64,000 nt of DNA from Siphonodentalium dalli. Taxonomy: Eukaryota; Mollusca; Scaphopoda; Gadilida; Siphonodentaliidae. This document shows, piece after piece, positions 11,501 to 24,154 of the stretch; position 1 is the first letter of the stretch; each line of letters starts with the position of its first letter. The stretch spans positions 100,224,278-100,288,277 of the forward strand of contig CP136069.1 in the NCBI GenBank assembly GCA_032622095.1, written 5' to 3'. The notes beneath the pieces are model-generated. The model did not search any database. It worked only from the letters and a program-made list of their open reading frames with translations, and was not told where the DNA came from. The position numbers and the translations under genes are program-made.

Positions 11501-13985
11501 TTCTTAATATGTCATCGGAGTCACTACATTGTACATCCAGAGAGCTTTTGTTGTTTTTTTTTACTAGTATTACAAGTTAAATTTTTGCAGTTTTTTAATG
11601 AAAGAGCGAAGTGTTTTTAAGTGAATTATTGCAGTGATTATACGTACAAAATACTTAGATATTATTATGATAATGCATGGGTCTCTGCTTGGCTTTTCAA
11701 ATTTGTGGACATTGTCGCCTTATTGTGCCACTACCATCAGCCTTAATTTCAACCCTTTCTATACTCAGTTGATGCTCCCACTCAGTATTAAAAGTCAGTG
11801 GAATGGTCTATTGTTCATTTTGAAGTATGTTCAGGTTATAAATAGAAGAACAGAAGGATTCATATGCATTGCTGGAAAATGTTCAGATTATAAGTTTAAC
11901 AAAATAGCCAATTGTCGTTAACTACTCATCAATGAGATTTTAGTATATAAATGGTTAAGGGAGAAATATGAAATAATTCCTCTTCAATTACAGATGATGA
12001 TGGCATATTTAATGGCAAGTGGTTTCAATGTTCAAAGAGAAAGAGTAAGGCAATCACTCAGGAGAATAGATCCTGCATCGGTAGCATCTCGCTGGTCCAG
12101 AACAGTTGTCAGACGACGCTACTTTGTACCCCATCCAAATAGCTTGTGGCACATGGATGGTCACATGAAGCTTGTTCGGTAAGTAAACTGCAATGTCCCA
12201 TACTATCTGCATACTAGTTAATACTCATATTAATTAAAATCCTTATTATCTGGTTCATTCCACTATATGATATATGGTTTTACCCAGAACTAACTTCAAC
12301 AGAATTTTTCATGTTTAAAGTTTTTATCAATATGCTTCCCCCTACCAAATTTTACCAGTGTTCAAATTTGGAGTTACCATACCACTCCTTATTGTGCAAA
12401 TGGGGCATTAAATATCTGTCATTTGATTACAGATACCATCAATCAATTTATAATGGCATCATAAAACTTTCATCTTGATAAGTATCGACTATTAGACTTC
12501 ATATAGGACATTATCACTGAGCCATTTGACCCATGCATTAATGCTCTAAGTAATGGACTCCTTAACCACAGCAGAATTATGGGTAAATTTTCAGGATTTA
12601 GTCGGAAATATGGCTTTTTGCCATTCATCGGAAAGCTTAAGGAGTCCATTACTTAGGGCAAGTATAACAAGAGCTGTAATTCTGGTAAAAATTAATGGAT
12701 AAAAACCATAGTATCTGGGTATCCTTTCCACCAACATGTGCTATCACCGTGACAAAGGACAACAAAATCCGATAATCAACACCCAGGTTTTCAAGCTGAT
12801 ATATTCTTTCAGACACAAATTTCCAAGTCAAACAAAAATTTCCAAGTCAAACAAGGGTCACAACTGGCAAAAATTAATGGACGAAACCCATAGTATGTGG
12901 ATATCCTTTCCCCCAACATGTGCTATGCCAAAGCACAATGAAATCCAATAATAAAGACATACACAGAATGTTTGTTATGGACGCATTGTCCAGCAAAGGG
13001 CCATAATGCTGGAAAAAAATTGCACTATGTTGAGAACCTTTTCAAAATGCTGGTCTACTGGCATACCAAAGGACATCCAAATTGGACTATCAATACTTGA
13101 GCTGTGTTGAGAAATGTTTGTTATGGACAGACGGCTCGATGGACAGACGTCTCCACTTTATTCCCCCGAATCCTCCTTCAGCGGGTTGGGGGCATAATAA
13201 GTATGTGGATATACCCCATTATTATTACCATCCCATCATTTTATTTCAGATGGGGCTTGGCAACGCATGGTTGTGTAGATGGGAAAACTAGGATGATTAC
13301 ATATATGAAATGTTCAAATGATAACTCATCGTCAACTGTTTTGGAATCATTTCTTCAAGCTGTGCTTGCATATGGAGTGCCATCGAGAGTGAGGTCTGAT
13401 TATGGAGGCGAGAATGTCCAGGTTGCTGTTTTAATGAATATTTTGAATGACGAAAGTATGAATAATAGTCATCTGACGGGAGAGAGCGTTCATAATCAGA
13501 GGATTGAGAGAATGTGGAGAGATGTGTACAAGGAAGTTGTTGAGAAGTATTATTTATTGTTTTATTCTTTTGAAGATGAGAATGTTCTGGATCCTGGTGA
13601 TGATGTACATAAATTTTGTTTACATTATGCTTATATTGATTGTATAAATCTAGATTTACAAGCTTTCATGCAGGCGTGGAATTCTCATAAGTTATCTTCA
13701 GAACAAAATATGTCTCCAGAACAGCTTTGGATTCAAGGCACAATTGGTAGAATTGATAATAACTCAATTGCTGAGGACATTAGAAGGAGAGTTCAAGATT
13801 TCACCAGTACTAATCAAGACAGTACACATCAAGATGGAGCTGAACCAGATGCTGTCCATGTTTCTGGAGTCACCATCCCAGTTTCTGAAGCTCAGAGCAA
13901 TGAAATTTTCCAAAGGGCCTCAAACATTACAGATCCAAAAGATAAATATTTGGTTTGCAAGTCAATATTAGAAAGTCCCCAATGA
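5518..13985 (+). CDS. integrase-like DDE transposase, five exons, outer copy
   Basis: Exons are 5518-5830, 9700-9779, 10670-10816, 11994-12178 and 13250-13985. All borders are GT-AG and phases match, giving one 486-residue frame that ends in TGA. Residues 1-104 are a helical N-terminal region. Residues 105-150 (GRPKIG to CSRSHVYNTLY) form a helix-turn-helix preceded by a GRP hook. Residues 230-400 are an integrase core with HMDGH (D235), RSDYGGEN (D292) and HNQRIE (E328). Exactly 35 residues separate D292 and E328. Between the HTH and the core lies a resolvase-like helical piece (LHEKHPNAG, RERVRQSLRRID). The layout matches the eukaryotic integrase-core family often met as multi-exon genes in fish, cnidarians and molluscs. 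It should cut and join the element ends in the nucleus. The tail after residue 410 is acidic and polar. I choose the first ATG because the same start is kept in the inner copy. An AATAAA follows at 14273. Confidence 0.85.
6094..6265. repeat. palindrome array in intron 1 (first)
   Basis: Two triplets of the palindrome at 25-bp period, each triplet opened by GTAAGGCTT and closed by AAGCCTTAC or a variant, so each cluster is itself a larger dyad. One unit is mutated to GCGCTTAGGCAC. Counterpart in the inner copy: 30089-30266. Confidence 0.85.
6690..7040. repeat. diverged GATTGAGTACCTTT MITE remnant
   Basis: The right end reads GATTGAGTACCTTTAAT, and internal phrases (TTTGACTTCGGG, GAGTCGAGGAACCCA, TTTCTCGAGAT) match the younger element at 33392-33873. 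The same remnant is present in the inner copy at about 30710-31045, so this insertion is older than the duplication. Confidence 0.5.
7132..7513. repeat. palindrome array in intron 1 (second, largest)
   Basis: About ten palindromes, some spaced at 25 bp and others separated by GAAAGGAAATA or GAAATAAGTA spacers, with a flanking dyad (GGCTTTATTTG and AAATAAAGTCTTAC). The inner copy has a shortened version at 31123-31299, so unit number varies between copies. Confidence 0.85.
7514..9699. other. rest of intron 1, noncoding
   Basis: Contains a GTCTGTCCGT-type pyrimidine-rich patch (7765-7800), a TATG-rich stretch near 8440 and the GGAAATTTCCAAC-rich stretch described separately. No exon-like frame was found that is preserved with sense in both copies. 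Confidence 0.5.
8958..9620. repeat. degenerate minisatellite-like GGAAATTTCCAAC region
   Basis: The words GTTGGAAATTT, GAAATTTCCAAC and AAAATTTTCCAACC recur at irregular intervals of 60-130 bp with shared spacers (GTTTAAGAAAACAATGTTT, GGTCAAAATTGT). A poly-G run with interruptions lies at 9194-9210. The inner copy has it at about 32590-33215. Confidence 0.5.
12548..12654. repeat. hairpin MITE relic in intron 4
   Basis: AAGTAATGGACTCCTTAA and its reverse complement bracket about 70 bp that match one arm of the 200-bp palindromic MITE at 61978-62177. One half has been lost. Counterpart at 36135-36241. Confidence 0.65.
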
Positions 13986-14272
13986 AGTTGATTGTTTTGT
14001 TGGAAATTTACATAGCTGTGGCTTGAATAAGTAACTTCTAGATTCACATTTTTAGTGACATATTGTTGACTTATTTCAGTGACTTAAACTCAGAAGTTAG
14101 TACCCAACAACAATTCCACTGGTAGAATGTAGCAATCAACTAATTTTGTTGAAATTTCCAACCACATCGACTGTGCCATTTCAGAGAACATAACTATGCA
14201 CAAATGAAAATATTTACTACTTTATTCAGGACAAATTGTGTTTTTTTTCTGCCTACATGTATTTGAATATGA

Positions 14273-14278
14273 AATAAA
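14273..14278 (+). terminator. poly(A) signal of transposase gene, outer copy
   Basis: AATAAA about 290 bp after the stop codon, conserved at the same place in the inner copy (37852-37857). Assigned by position. Confidence 0.45.
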
Positions 14279-14946
14279 TCAAAATAACTTATTAAACTTG
14301 GGCAAGATTATATTATATGGAATCACTTAAAAGTGTTAATGCCAACCAAAAATTAAGTCACATGAATTCTTTCTACAGTTTATGTCCATATCAAGCTAAC
14401 CAATTCTTTTCATATATAAATATCAATAATTATTAAATTTATTTTCTGATCACACAGCAAGGAGTTGTTCAACATAGATACTTAAAATATTAAATAAAAT
14501 GACAGTATTATAGTACTATTACCATTATTTAATGACCCATGCGTTTCTATGTATCTTTTAGAGGATGATAGAAATTCCAAGTTTCCAATCTTTAAAGCAA
14601 ACTTGAAATTTATATCATATACCGGTATAGATTATTACTGGCAAACAATATATAATTAAATCTTATAATGTTGTTTCCCAAAATTCTTTATGATGGTCAT
14701 TCATTGTCAGACTAACAACTATCCACTTGAAATGATGGACGACCATCATAAAATACTCTAATATTTACATTTGCTGTCCCACAGCCTTAGCGTTGGAACA
14801 GGGAATAAATAATTTTGGTTTATGATTTAAGCTGCTGCAGGCTGTTGATCATGCCATGAATTTCTACTCTGGATACTACCAAGGAGATCATATTCCATAT
14901 TTCTTTGTTAATATACTTGTTCCTTAATTAATAATAATCTAATTTA

Positions 14947-15119
14947 CAGTAGGAAGTGGTCCCAGCTTGAGATTTCATGATTTTTGTGAGCCGTTATTGA
15001 AGTAAACTTTGAATTGATTACCTAGGAGAATTTCCGTTACTGTGAGTGACGCAAAGCAAAATCGCCTCCCCAAAGTCACTTAAATCATACAATTTCAAGC
15101 TGGGACCTTCACCTACTGT
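14947..15119. repeat. small inverted-end element (CAGTAGG)
   Basis: CAGTAGGAAGTGGTCCCAGC on the left is mirrored by CAAGCTGGGACCTTCACC then TACTG on the right; 173 bp, noncoding. The same element sits at 38696-38867, so it was present before the copies separated. Target duplication not clear. Confidence 0.6.
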
Positions 15120-17330
15120 GAAATAGGTATAGCAACAGGTATTATATATTAATAATTTTATTCATTCAATAAATTCATTGTTTTCAAAGTTCCCATGTTT
15201 TTAAATTGCGGAATATGATCTCTATAGGCATAGCCAGTTAGAGATTAATGACATAATCTACTGCTGGCTGGTGCCACCAAAGCTCACCATGAAATACAAA
15301 GTCTAGGCATAGATCTCTAATTTATAAATATATTATTTTTGCTAGAGAAAGTAACTGAGTATAGTCAAGCAGTTTAATCAAATATATTGTCTGACAATGT
15401 ATCAATTTCTCAAAATTAGAACTCTATCAAAACAGTGGCAGTCACTGGTGTATATTAATAGCATTTATGGTTTAAAAGTCTAAACCATATGGTAAATTTA
15501 TTTATTATATGCTAAACAGTAATTTATAAAAAAACAAGTTGTGGTTAAATAAATTTTAATATCCCCCAGACCGATTCACTTGTGTGTAGCAATGTACAAT
15601 GTACATGCATATTTTAACATTCTTGTGAATCAGTAGAATAACTGTTATTATTATAGTTATATTTAAAAATTTTATTTGAAATTCGACCCAATTATGGGGG
15701 AAATAACTCGGCCTCGGAATACAGAAGTCTATTTATCTATTCAGCGGATGGTGAAGTGAACAGACAGTGATCAGCTGTTGGCTTTTGATACATCTATTGA
15801 AGGCGATTGTGAGAAAATTTATCGTTGAAATGGTGAATTTCTTTGGTAATGCATATAATAAAGAGAATATAGTGTTTTATTAATGCATAATAACAATTAT
15901 GTCATTCATAAATGAGACAAATGTTTATTTTACCAAACTAAACACTTGTCTCGCTCACTCATGATATAATTGCTGTATGCACTCAAAAAACTAGATATTC
16001 TCTTATATATCATTATTTCCATTCTGAATAATAAATGATAAGTCTCGTAGGTAATCTTAAAGGGGGTGCTGTACACACTGTGTAGGAACTGTTACATCGG
16101 AAATCGTTCTATCGCCGGTTTGTGATGGTTCTTGCCTGATTTGTGACGGTTCTTGCTGATCGAAATTATACATTTTCACAACTTTTTGACAGATAAAACG
16201 CAATTTTGAGGCATCTAGGTGATAATTCGATTAGTTATTTTCGATCCCATAACAATATGTGGCACCAATGAGCGTGTTAATAACGAAAAATTCATTGTGC
16301 GAGTCATAGCAACGACAAGAACCGCGAATTTTGATTATTGTTTGGGTTCTCTCCTGATCGAGTCGGTTCTATCCCCATTAATCGTTCTATACGGGTAAAA
16401 CTATTGCTAATATTTGCCATGGTACATGGTTCAAACTGCCAATTTTGAGAAAGTATGCAAAGATAAACACAACAAACTATGCATTAAGTTGAAATTTGCA
16501 CCACTTGTCATCAATTTTGATGAATTACACTGCCTTCCTATGCTTATTCAATAACACGTGTTACGCCTATCAAAATTGACGAAGTTGCTAGCTAGTTTGA
16601 AAAATAACACACATTGTACGCCAAACATTGGCATGAGTCAATAGCCGGTTAACTGTACATAGTGAAATTTCATGGCACTGGAGCGTAGACTTCGGAAAGG
16701 GTGAGCGTAAACGGGATGTGAGAATTTTACAATCCACCAGTTGACCAGTGCCTGAGTTCTAACTTGACAGTTTAATGCACCCGAAGTTCCGAACAAGTCC
16801 AAAATATGTCTTTAAATAAAATAAAATAAAAAATTTGATGAAGTGAAAACAGTTTAATTATGTCACATGCCTTTGACTTACTATAGTAGTCGCTCCGAAC
16901 ATGCAAAATCACCCCTGGACAACTGACCTTGACTTGGTACTTTTGGTAGTCAGGCATCCTCAGGGATAATCCGTAAACAGGTAAATACCGGTACTAATAC
17001 TAAACCTTTAACTTTGACTCAATCAGCCAATGGAAGTTTTACAAAATCATGTGACCATTATTCAAAAGAGAACAAGTGAAGTCGACCCCATAATTATGAA
17101 GATGACCCAATAAAAAGATGACCCGACGCGAAGTCGGTCCCGATGATTAGATGGGCATTGAATTTTCCCAAATTTTCTTTCCAATATAATCTGATCATAG
17201 TCTAGTTATTTATCATTTATACAGTGGCCTAATGTATTACGTTACTGTGCTGAAAATTTGGGTGTAATGTTTTCGAATTTATATCAATAAAAAAAATAAA
17301 GAATGATTTAAAAAAAAATCTGTCATCCAT

Positions 17331-17362
<32 letters not shown>
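17331..17362 (+). repeat. 32-bp poly-G tract
   Basis: Uninterrupted run of 32 G. Such tracts form G-quadruplexes and are prone to length error in assemblies, so the true length is uncertain. Confidence 0.9.
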
Positions 17363-17363
<1 letters not shown>

Positions 17364-17537
17364 GGAGTTCACTTGGGTCAACTTTTCCCGATACATATAT
17401 CAAAATACTAATATACCTATGTCAGAAGGGAAAATACTCAAAACCAGCAATGATACTAATATAATGAGTAGTAACACATGTTACATCATTCATGGTGGAT
17501 CACTCACTGCTTAGTATATATACATGTACCTAATTTG

Positions 17538-17929
17538 AGGTTATTAATGCTGAAATGGTCACTGTCACCCCCTTTCGTTCAGTTGGGTTCCCAGCTTTTT
17601 TAAATTTTCAGTTGGGTACCCAGCTTTTGTCATATTTACATTTGGGTACTCAGAGAGTGATTTAATTAGTGATTGCCATCAGTTGATTGCGAAATGGACC
17701 TGTTAAATTTGTGTATACTTGTTTATATATGAATTATGATGTATATTCATCGTGATGCTTCATACTAATAGCAGAGAAGAATTGTATACATAGGACATTT
17801 CAGATCGACTGCTCATAAAGCTGGGTACCAAACTGTATATTTTTGTAAAACCTGGGTACCCAACTGAAATTTTTAAAAAGCTGGTACCCAACTGAACGAA
17901 AGGAGGAGACAATGGCCATTTCAGCGTTA
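17538..17929. repeat. inverted-repeat element with CAGTTGGGTACCC motifs
   Basis: The left end AATGCTGAAATGGTCA is mirrored by TGGCCATTTCAGCGTT. Inside, CAGTTGGGTACCCAGC words occur on both strands, separated by an AT spacer. Non-coding, MITE-like. It directly abuts the TTAA element at 17934. Confidence 0.5.
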
Positions 17930-17933
17930 TTAA

Positions 17934-18117
17934 CCCTTTCATGGCTGGAGCTTCCTGGATTTTGGCAAAAACCCTGATATAAGAGAATGCATTGGCTTAA
18001 CAATGTTAACCTTGATCTTGTAAGCCAGTAAATTATCTTATATATGCGAGGCTCCCTGTCGCATATATAAGATAATGCACTGGTATAGTCTTTAATGCAG
18101 CTCCCGCCATGAAATGG
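17934..18117. mobile_element. piggyBac-like MITE
   Basis: TTAA flanks both sides (17930-17933 and 18118-18121). The ends CCCTTTCATGGCTGGAGC and GCTCCCGCCATGAAATGG are inverted. Inside is a hairpin built of TCTTATATATGCGAGGC and its complement, shared with the other TTAA elements of this window. Confidence 0.65.
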
Positions 18118-18805
18118 TTAAGTAGGCCTTCATTATTTTTTTTATATTTTCCTGACCTGTCAATTACCCATACAAAATGATCAGATGCATCCTTGCCAGA
18201 AGAGTCATTGTTAATCTCACTCTGTGTAGACAGAAGTCACAAGTGGTTGACCCTAGTCCCAGGTATATGAAAATAGTTAACAGATATTTGGTATCTATCT
18301 TGTTGACTGTGTCAGAGTACCGGTATACATATACATCACAAGCATTGATATACAATAATACTATATTCTCCTGTTAATGATGTGCCATACATACATTTAT
18401 ACATTTACTGTATTAATTTATGAGAAATGAAATAATTTTTTTTCTTCAAAAATACACGGTCTTTCGATCATTGTTTATTGGTTGACTATGTTCACAGTAC
18501 ACAGTACACAGTACCGATTCTTCTGAATATATATGCAGCATTTTAAACTAATAGAATTCATGTCCTAGTTTACGGCTGTTACATATGTACATTTCTGGAC
18601 ACGTAATTCAATATTGTTCCATCTGACAATTTTAATGGGTAATCTGTTTATACTCATTCTTAATTCTCCGAGTGTTATTAAATATTTCTAATTCAAAATA
18701 TTCAAAATAAATATTGTGTTAAATATGTGATAAACATTACCTATACTAGAGCCATATTCAGACTAGTTTCCCAATTAATTCTAAAACTGCTGATAGTCAG
18801 CCATC

Positions 18806-19030
18806 TTAACCCTTTCATGAGGGGAGTCGCACTGGTGCAGATCATGTGCCATGTGCATTCTCTTATATATGTGAGGCTCCCTATGGGAGACTCGATTGTT
18901 TAGGGAGCCTCGCATATATAAGAGAATGCACTGGCTTAAAATATCAATGTAAATATTGTTAGGTTAATGTATTCTCTTATATATGCGAGGCTCCCTATGG
19001 GAGACTCGCATATATAAGAGAATGCTATGG
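18806..19030. repeat. hairpin repeats related to the TTAA MITEs
   Basis: Starts TTAACCCTTTCATGAGGGG and contains two hairpins of ATTCTCTTATATATGCGAGG type with GCTCCCTATGGGAG in the middle. A matching right terminus was not found, so it is probably a decayed or rearranged member. Confidence 0.45.
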
Positions 19031-20767
19031 CTTACCATGTAATTTATTTATTTAATACAAAGCATATTAATTAAATGGAATTAGAATCTTTGTCCATTCA
19101 ACCAGTTTATTGCCAATTTGGGGGGGGGGGGGGGTAAATGTGATATAGAAAACTAGATCACACCTGCTCCCTACTTCCTGCCCACCCCATCATGAGTTTT
19201 GGATCAACTCTAAAGAAGAGGTGTCCATTTGGATATGTCAAATATGGTTGATTACATGTTTGAAGTGTAGGAAAGTATGCAAATGTTGGTCTAAAAACGA
19301 CAAATTCCCCACTATTAAATTGTTGGTGTTAAAATTCAAACCAATCTATTCTAAGATAAGAAATTTGTAACTGTTGAACATTTTGACCAAAGTTGGGGAT
19401 TGACACAAATTAAGCACCCCCCCCCCCCAAGTCCCCCACCACCAATCACGTCATAACCTATCAATGATTTAGTTGAACGTGATTTCATAAGTTATATTCA
19501 TGTCTGGGCGACAAACATGTGTAAATGTCCCTCAGGCGGACTTCAGAGGAGGAAATATGATGGCGCTGGCATTGAAATATTGTCACACCTGGATCTTTCA
19601 ATAATGCCTAGATTAAAGACATATTATGTACTTGTTTGGGTGGGTCAAACTGATCAGTTAGTAACCAAGCGCTAAGCCAACTGGAAGAATGTAGCATTCT
19701 ACTAGCATCGCCGAAAATCTAAAGCAAATAAACCCTACCACCCCACAGAAAACATCGTCTGAACTAGGCTTTATATAATTGTAAATATTTACTACTAGAT
19801 TCGGGACGCATCTATCGGCGATAAACTAACGAAAATGATTTCGCCATCGAGAGTGACTGCATTTCATTAATATATAAGAATGACGGTGCGTGTTGTCAAT
19901 TTGGATATAATATTTGTAAAAATTACTACTTTGAACAGTATTATTCTCCATTTATACTGGAGTGTGTCACATCACTTTAAGTAAATGAATATAACATCTC
20001 ATACTCTCCTGAGAGTAGATTTATATTACCATTGGTCATTTATATAGGCGGGCATGATTATGATACTATACTCATCGGGACTTTAAATATTTTATTTCTG
20101 CCTATTAATGTCACTTAATCTCCCGTATTAGGTATTTATTGTCTTATTTCTTAATATACCTGTTCTATTATGCAAATTACATAAGCTACAGTCATTATCT
20201 GGTTTAAAATGTCAGATACACAAGACGATTTTCGGACCCAAGTGCGGAAATCGTTCGAATAAATCTCATGGACAGAACCGTCACAGCCATGATCGGTTTG
20301 AAATAGAACCATAACACTCACCCGTGTTGATTACGAGGTCACAGCTCCCAATTATCAACCCCTATCGGGATACTTTCTCAGCTATTTTACCGAAGAATAA
20401 CACGGGTACACTTTATAGTCAGTGTTTGTCTTCAGAATGCGTTTCATATTTTATACGCCACGAAAAATAAAGAATTTGCTTCCACGTGGCTTGATTTTCA
20501 GTGATAACATGTTGATATTTACGCGTTAACTCGCTAATACCGAGTTAATTGTGGTCTAGAGTTCAGGTTTCGATAACACAGCATTTCTACAGCATCTGTT
20601 CATTCAGGAAAGTATAATCTATTCAAGATATCTATAATTATGCGTGATTTTGTCACAAAAATGATTATTTTCAATCATCAGGAACCGTAACAAATCAGGC
20701 AAGAACCATCACACTACCGGCGATAGAACGATTTCCGATGTAACAGTTCCTACACAGTGGCTGTACA

Positions 20768-23700
20768 CCAATTTCAAAAAATCCCCAGTAATAACAATGA
20801 TCTAATATCAATAATACAGTACATAGAAAATCAAATTAATTTGACAGAAATTGGATTGGGCAACACATGGAACACATGATCATGTACAAAATAATATTGA
20901 CGCGGAGCGTGAACTGAAGCCACTCAATGACTAGGGACTATATGCAGTAACTTAAATGAGTATGTAATCTTGCCATCCGCAAGTTATATAATATTACTTC
21001 ATACTGAACAGACTTTCAAATTATAAGTAAGTAAACAGAAAACAGACTCCATTTGGCAGCATTTATTCCGCGGCTATAAGCCTATGGCTAGGGAACACTT
21101 TTTGTTCACAAACTGTATTTTTATATCACCACCCACATATGTGCATGCACATATGAAATGCAACAAAATCAACATATATTACTTTATTACTGTATGTACT
21201 ACTGTAACTGAAACAGGGCCTTTATTATGATCTTGAACAGGCTCCCTTTGGGAGCATTTACTCAGCAGCATATATAGGCCTATAAGACCATAGGCCCCTG
21301 CACTGCGGCCCATTTGCGCACCTCCCGCCCATTTCATTTTGGTATTGTATCAACATTTTATACATAAAAATTTGCCATTACTCAGATATATACTCCTTCG
21401 AATCCACACTCAATGCACAACTTTCAAAGACAACATCCATTACTTATATTCACACTGAAGTGGCAAATGGAAAGACCATTTAGCACCCATTTTCAATGAT
21501 GGCATAGAAAGTTTGAGTCTCCACTCTAAACCCCATGCACTTCCATGACAAAATCAACATGCATTTCAACTTTTATTCACACTCAACCTGAATTAAATTA
21601 TATCACCCATTGTCAAATACAATAGCAATGCAAGTGTGGGTTTGTGTACATCACATGATGTCATTTGGACAAACGTCATAACAAAATTAATAGTGTCTAC
21701 TTGAATGCAAATACAGCATTTGGGGGGACCAAGTTTGAACTCAGGTTCTCTTTGACCAATCGGCATGAAAGTTGTTAAGTCGTCTTCTATGATTAACTGC
21801 AGGCCTTGTTCCAAATTTGCTGAAAAGTTATAAATGCGCCAAAAGCGTGACATAATTACAAACGCGTAGATAGACACACACAGATGACGGGTTATATATA
21901 TATATAGATTAATTAAATGCAATGACTATCGATGGCAAAATTATTTGTGTTAGATTATTGCTGATAGTTGCCGCCCGAATCAATATGTAAATATTTAAAA
22001 TTGGGCGTAGTTCAGATGATGTTTTCTATGAAGTGGTATGGTCGATTTCTTTGAAGTTTTCGGTGATGTTATTAGAATGCTACATTCCCCAGGTTGGCAT
22101 AGCACCTGAGTGGGTACCCCATCAAGTCCATCAATGATCCATCATCTGGGTGGTATAGAATTGGCCCATCAATCATCATACACTTGGTCTCTCAGATTAA
22201 ATAAACAATAAATTATAATTCATTCTGCTGGTTGGCAGCAGGGACTACTGCAATTGTGTGTATCAGTGATATTTGTTTATCAACACATTTGAAATATTAC
22301 CATTGTATCTGTGATACATTCAAGTGACATACCAGTCTGGGTGAACGTCGACTCTATATTTGAAATCAATGTTGTAATGAATATTTAGGTATGAGTTTAC
22401 TCAGACTGGTGACATACCAAAATTTTAAGTTTTAAGACTTTTGAAATTTTACAGATTAACATTATGTTTTGCAAAGTTAAAGGCATGGGTGTCTTCACAG
22501 TGGTATTGCTGTTAAAATAGTTACATCCATTAAACCACCTTAAACAGAAAGAATATTAAAATATAGACAGATTTTGTTCTTTATACCAATCATAAATTTT
22601 GTGTAAATAATATGATGTTGTCAAGTTTGTATGCAGTGTTATGTAAAAGAAAGCCAAATTCTGGTAAAGTACAGTATGTAAAGATCGTACGAAAGCAAAA
22701 CACTCAACACCACAAAGTGGACTCTGGTTCAAACTGTATAGCATTAGCACTTTATTATCCTCGCCACACAAGATTTTGTTGTTGAATGGGTCACCGCGAA
22801 TCACTCTTTCAAAAAAATCCCTTTTGCTTACTCTTGATGTGCTGTATATAGACAAATTCTCAGCTCACACAAAGGGTGTTTTGTTGATAATATCCCATTT
22901 ATACCATCATTATATTGTTTTACTATATTCTTGAGGACATTTTCATAATTTGGAAACTTGTTTATAAAATTATAACCTACAACCAAGGCCGTCCATGCCT
23001 TCCAACAAGTGCACTGCCCAGACTATCCCCCTGCCAAATTGACTTTCCTGTGAAGTTCATTCATTTGATTATGTGTCTTAATTTGAAAGATGTCTCTGGC
23101 CTGTGATGACTGAATAAAACTGGCATGATTACCAACAATTATTGAAGTTGGTTTATATTTGTTTGAGTTATCAAGGTGGACAAACAGCAAAAATTTACAA
23201 ACTAAGGGTGATAACTCAGACAAAATGAAAATGCATACTCCGTCATTTGGCACTCTTTTGAAAGCAAAAAGAAACGATTGTCAGATAGCAAAGAAGGATA
23301 ACTCTAAAATGGAAAATGTGAAAAATGCTAGCTCCTACGATATGAATATGCCAAGCTTTCCTGAATAGATAAATAGTCATTGTTCAATAGCCTATTAACA
23401 AGTTATTAATCGTCAATGTGTGATTCTATTGCATTTCAACAGGGCTTTGCTGCATTTGTACTCTGTCCTTCACCCAGTGCAAAATTGTGCTTGTAGTACT
23501 AGTTTGTAAATACTTGTGATGAGGCGATTCATCCCTGGCTACATATTCTCATATTGACTAATGACTGACCGATCAGTATGCATATATTTTATTCTTTAAT
23601 TTACTTTGTATATCTTAATCATATGTGTACTTAGTATACTAGTAAGATATATTTGTAGCTTGAAACTATTGATGTATTACAAACATTCACAGTCTACATA

Positions 23701-24154
23701 ATTATAGTCCCTACCAGGACACTCACATAATGCTAATGGTGCAAGTGATGAAATAAATTGGTCAAAGAGATTACTATCTCTTTATTCTTGTGTCATTTTT
23801 CATTTAAAGAGGCTTCACTCTACAAAATTTATGGCTCCAGATACTGGTATATAATTGAGTTATTGTATAATACTTCTTCATAATATTGAATAATCAATCA
23901 GTTTCTAACTCAAATGACCAAATTACCCCTGTATTGTTCCCTGAAGAACAAGATGGGACATATTTATAGTCTAAGACTCGGGACACAGCATGGGGTACTA
24001 GTAAAGATCAACGAATGCCATTGCCTGAATATAGGTGTCCTTTCACATCATGACCATAGCTGTTGAAAGTGACATTAAATTGTTCTAGTTTTTGGTGGAG
24101 GGAACGAAGTCTTAAAGATGATCTATCTCTTTGTATTAAACATGTGTTATATTA
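20768..24154. other. distal noncoding part of outer copy
   Basis: From about 21250 to 24150 this matches 39610-42415 of the inner copy. It contains a dispersed repeat (21920-22100) that recurs at 10976-11140 and, inverted, at 19640-19870, plus the Ulp1-like remnant at 22618. 20768-21250 is present only in the outer copy and includes relics of the AGGGGTACTG MITE family. No intact gene. Confidence 0.5.
22618..22842 (+). pseudogene. degenerate Ulp1/C48-like protease remnant, outer copy
   Basis: The plus strand reads LCKRKPN, then KQNTQHHKVDSGSNCIALAL, then stops shortly after a proline-rich point. This recalls the C-terminal part of Ulp1-like cysteine proteases carried by several eukaryotic transposons, where a Q-Q motif precedes a D-C-G-FAIA block. 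Here the catalytic Cys position reads Gly-Ser (DSGSNC). The better-preserved version is at 40866-41114. Reading is short and speculative. Confidence 0.3.

Larger units (their letters stand above)
13986..16067. other. 3' noncoding part of outer copy
   Basis: After the transposase stop there is a long AT-rich stretch that matches 37561-39470 of the inner copy with small indels. It contains the poly(A) signal at 14273 and the inverted-end element at 14947-15119. No further gene recognised. Confidence 0.5.
16076..20759. mobile_element. 4.7-kb non-autonomous DNA element, 8-bp target duplication
   Basis: The inverted ends are long: CACTGTGTAGGAACTG continuing through TTACATCGGAAATCGTTC on the left, with the reverse complement on the right. 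The 8-bp repeat GCTGTACA lies immediately outside both ends (16068-16075, 20760-20767). The inner copy of the giant transposon lacks it, confirming it as a later insertion. The 8-bp duplication fits hAT or P superfamilies. No transposase frame is visible; the interior is a collection of other repeats (17331 poly-G, 17538 inverted repeat, 17934 TTAA MITE, 18806 hairpins). It landed in a relic whose flank (AAAGGGGGTGCTGTAC) resembles the AGGGGTACTG MITE. Confidence 0.75.

Noticed and set aside
13104-13249. N-terminal 49 residues of the long frame ending at 13985
   Set aside because: These codons are intron 4. The acceptor TTTCAG at 13244-13249 and the family motif starting RWGLATHG show that coding begins at 13250.
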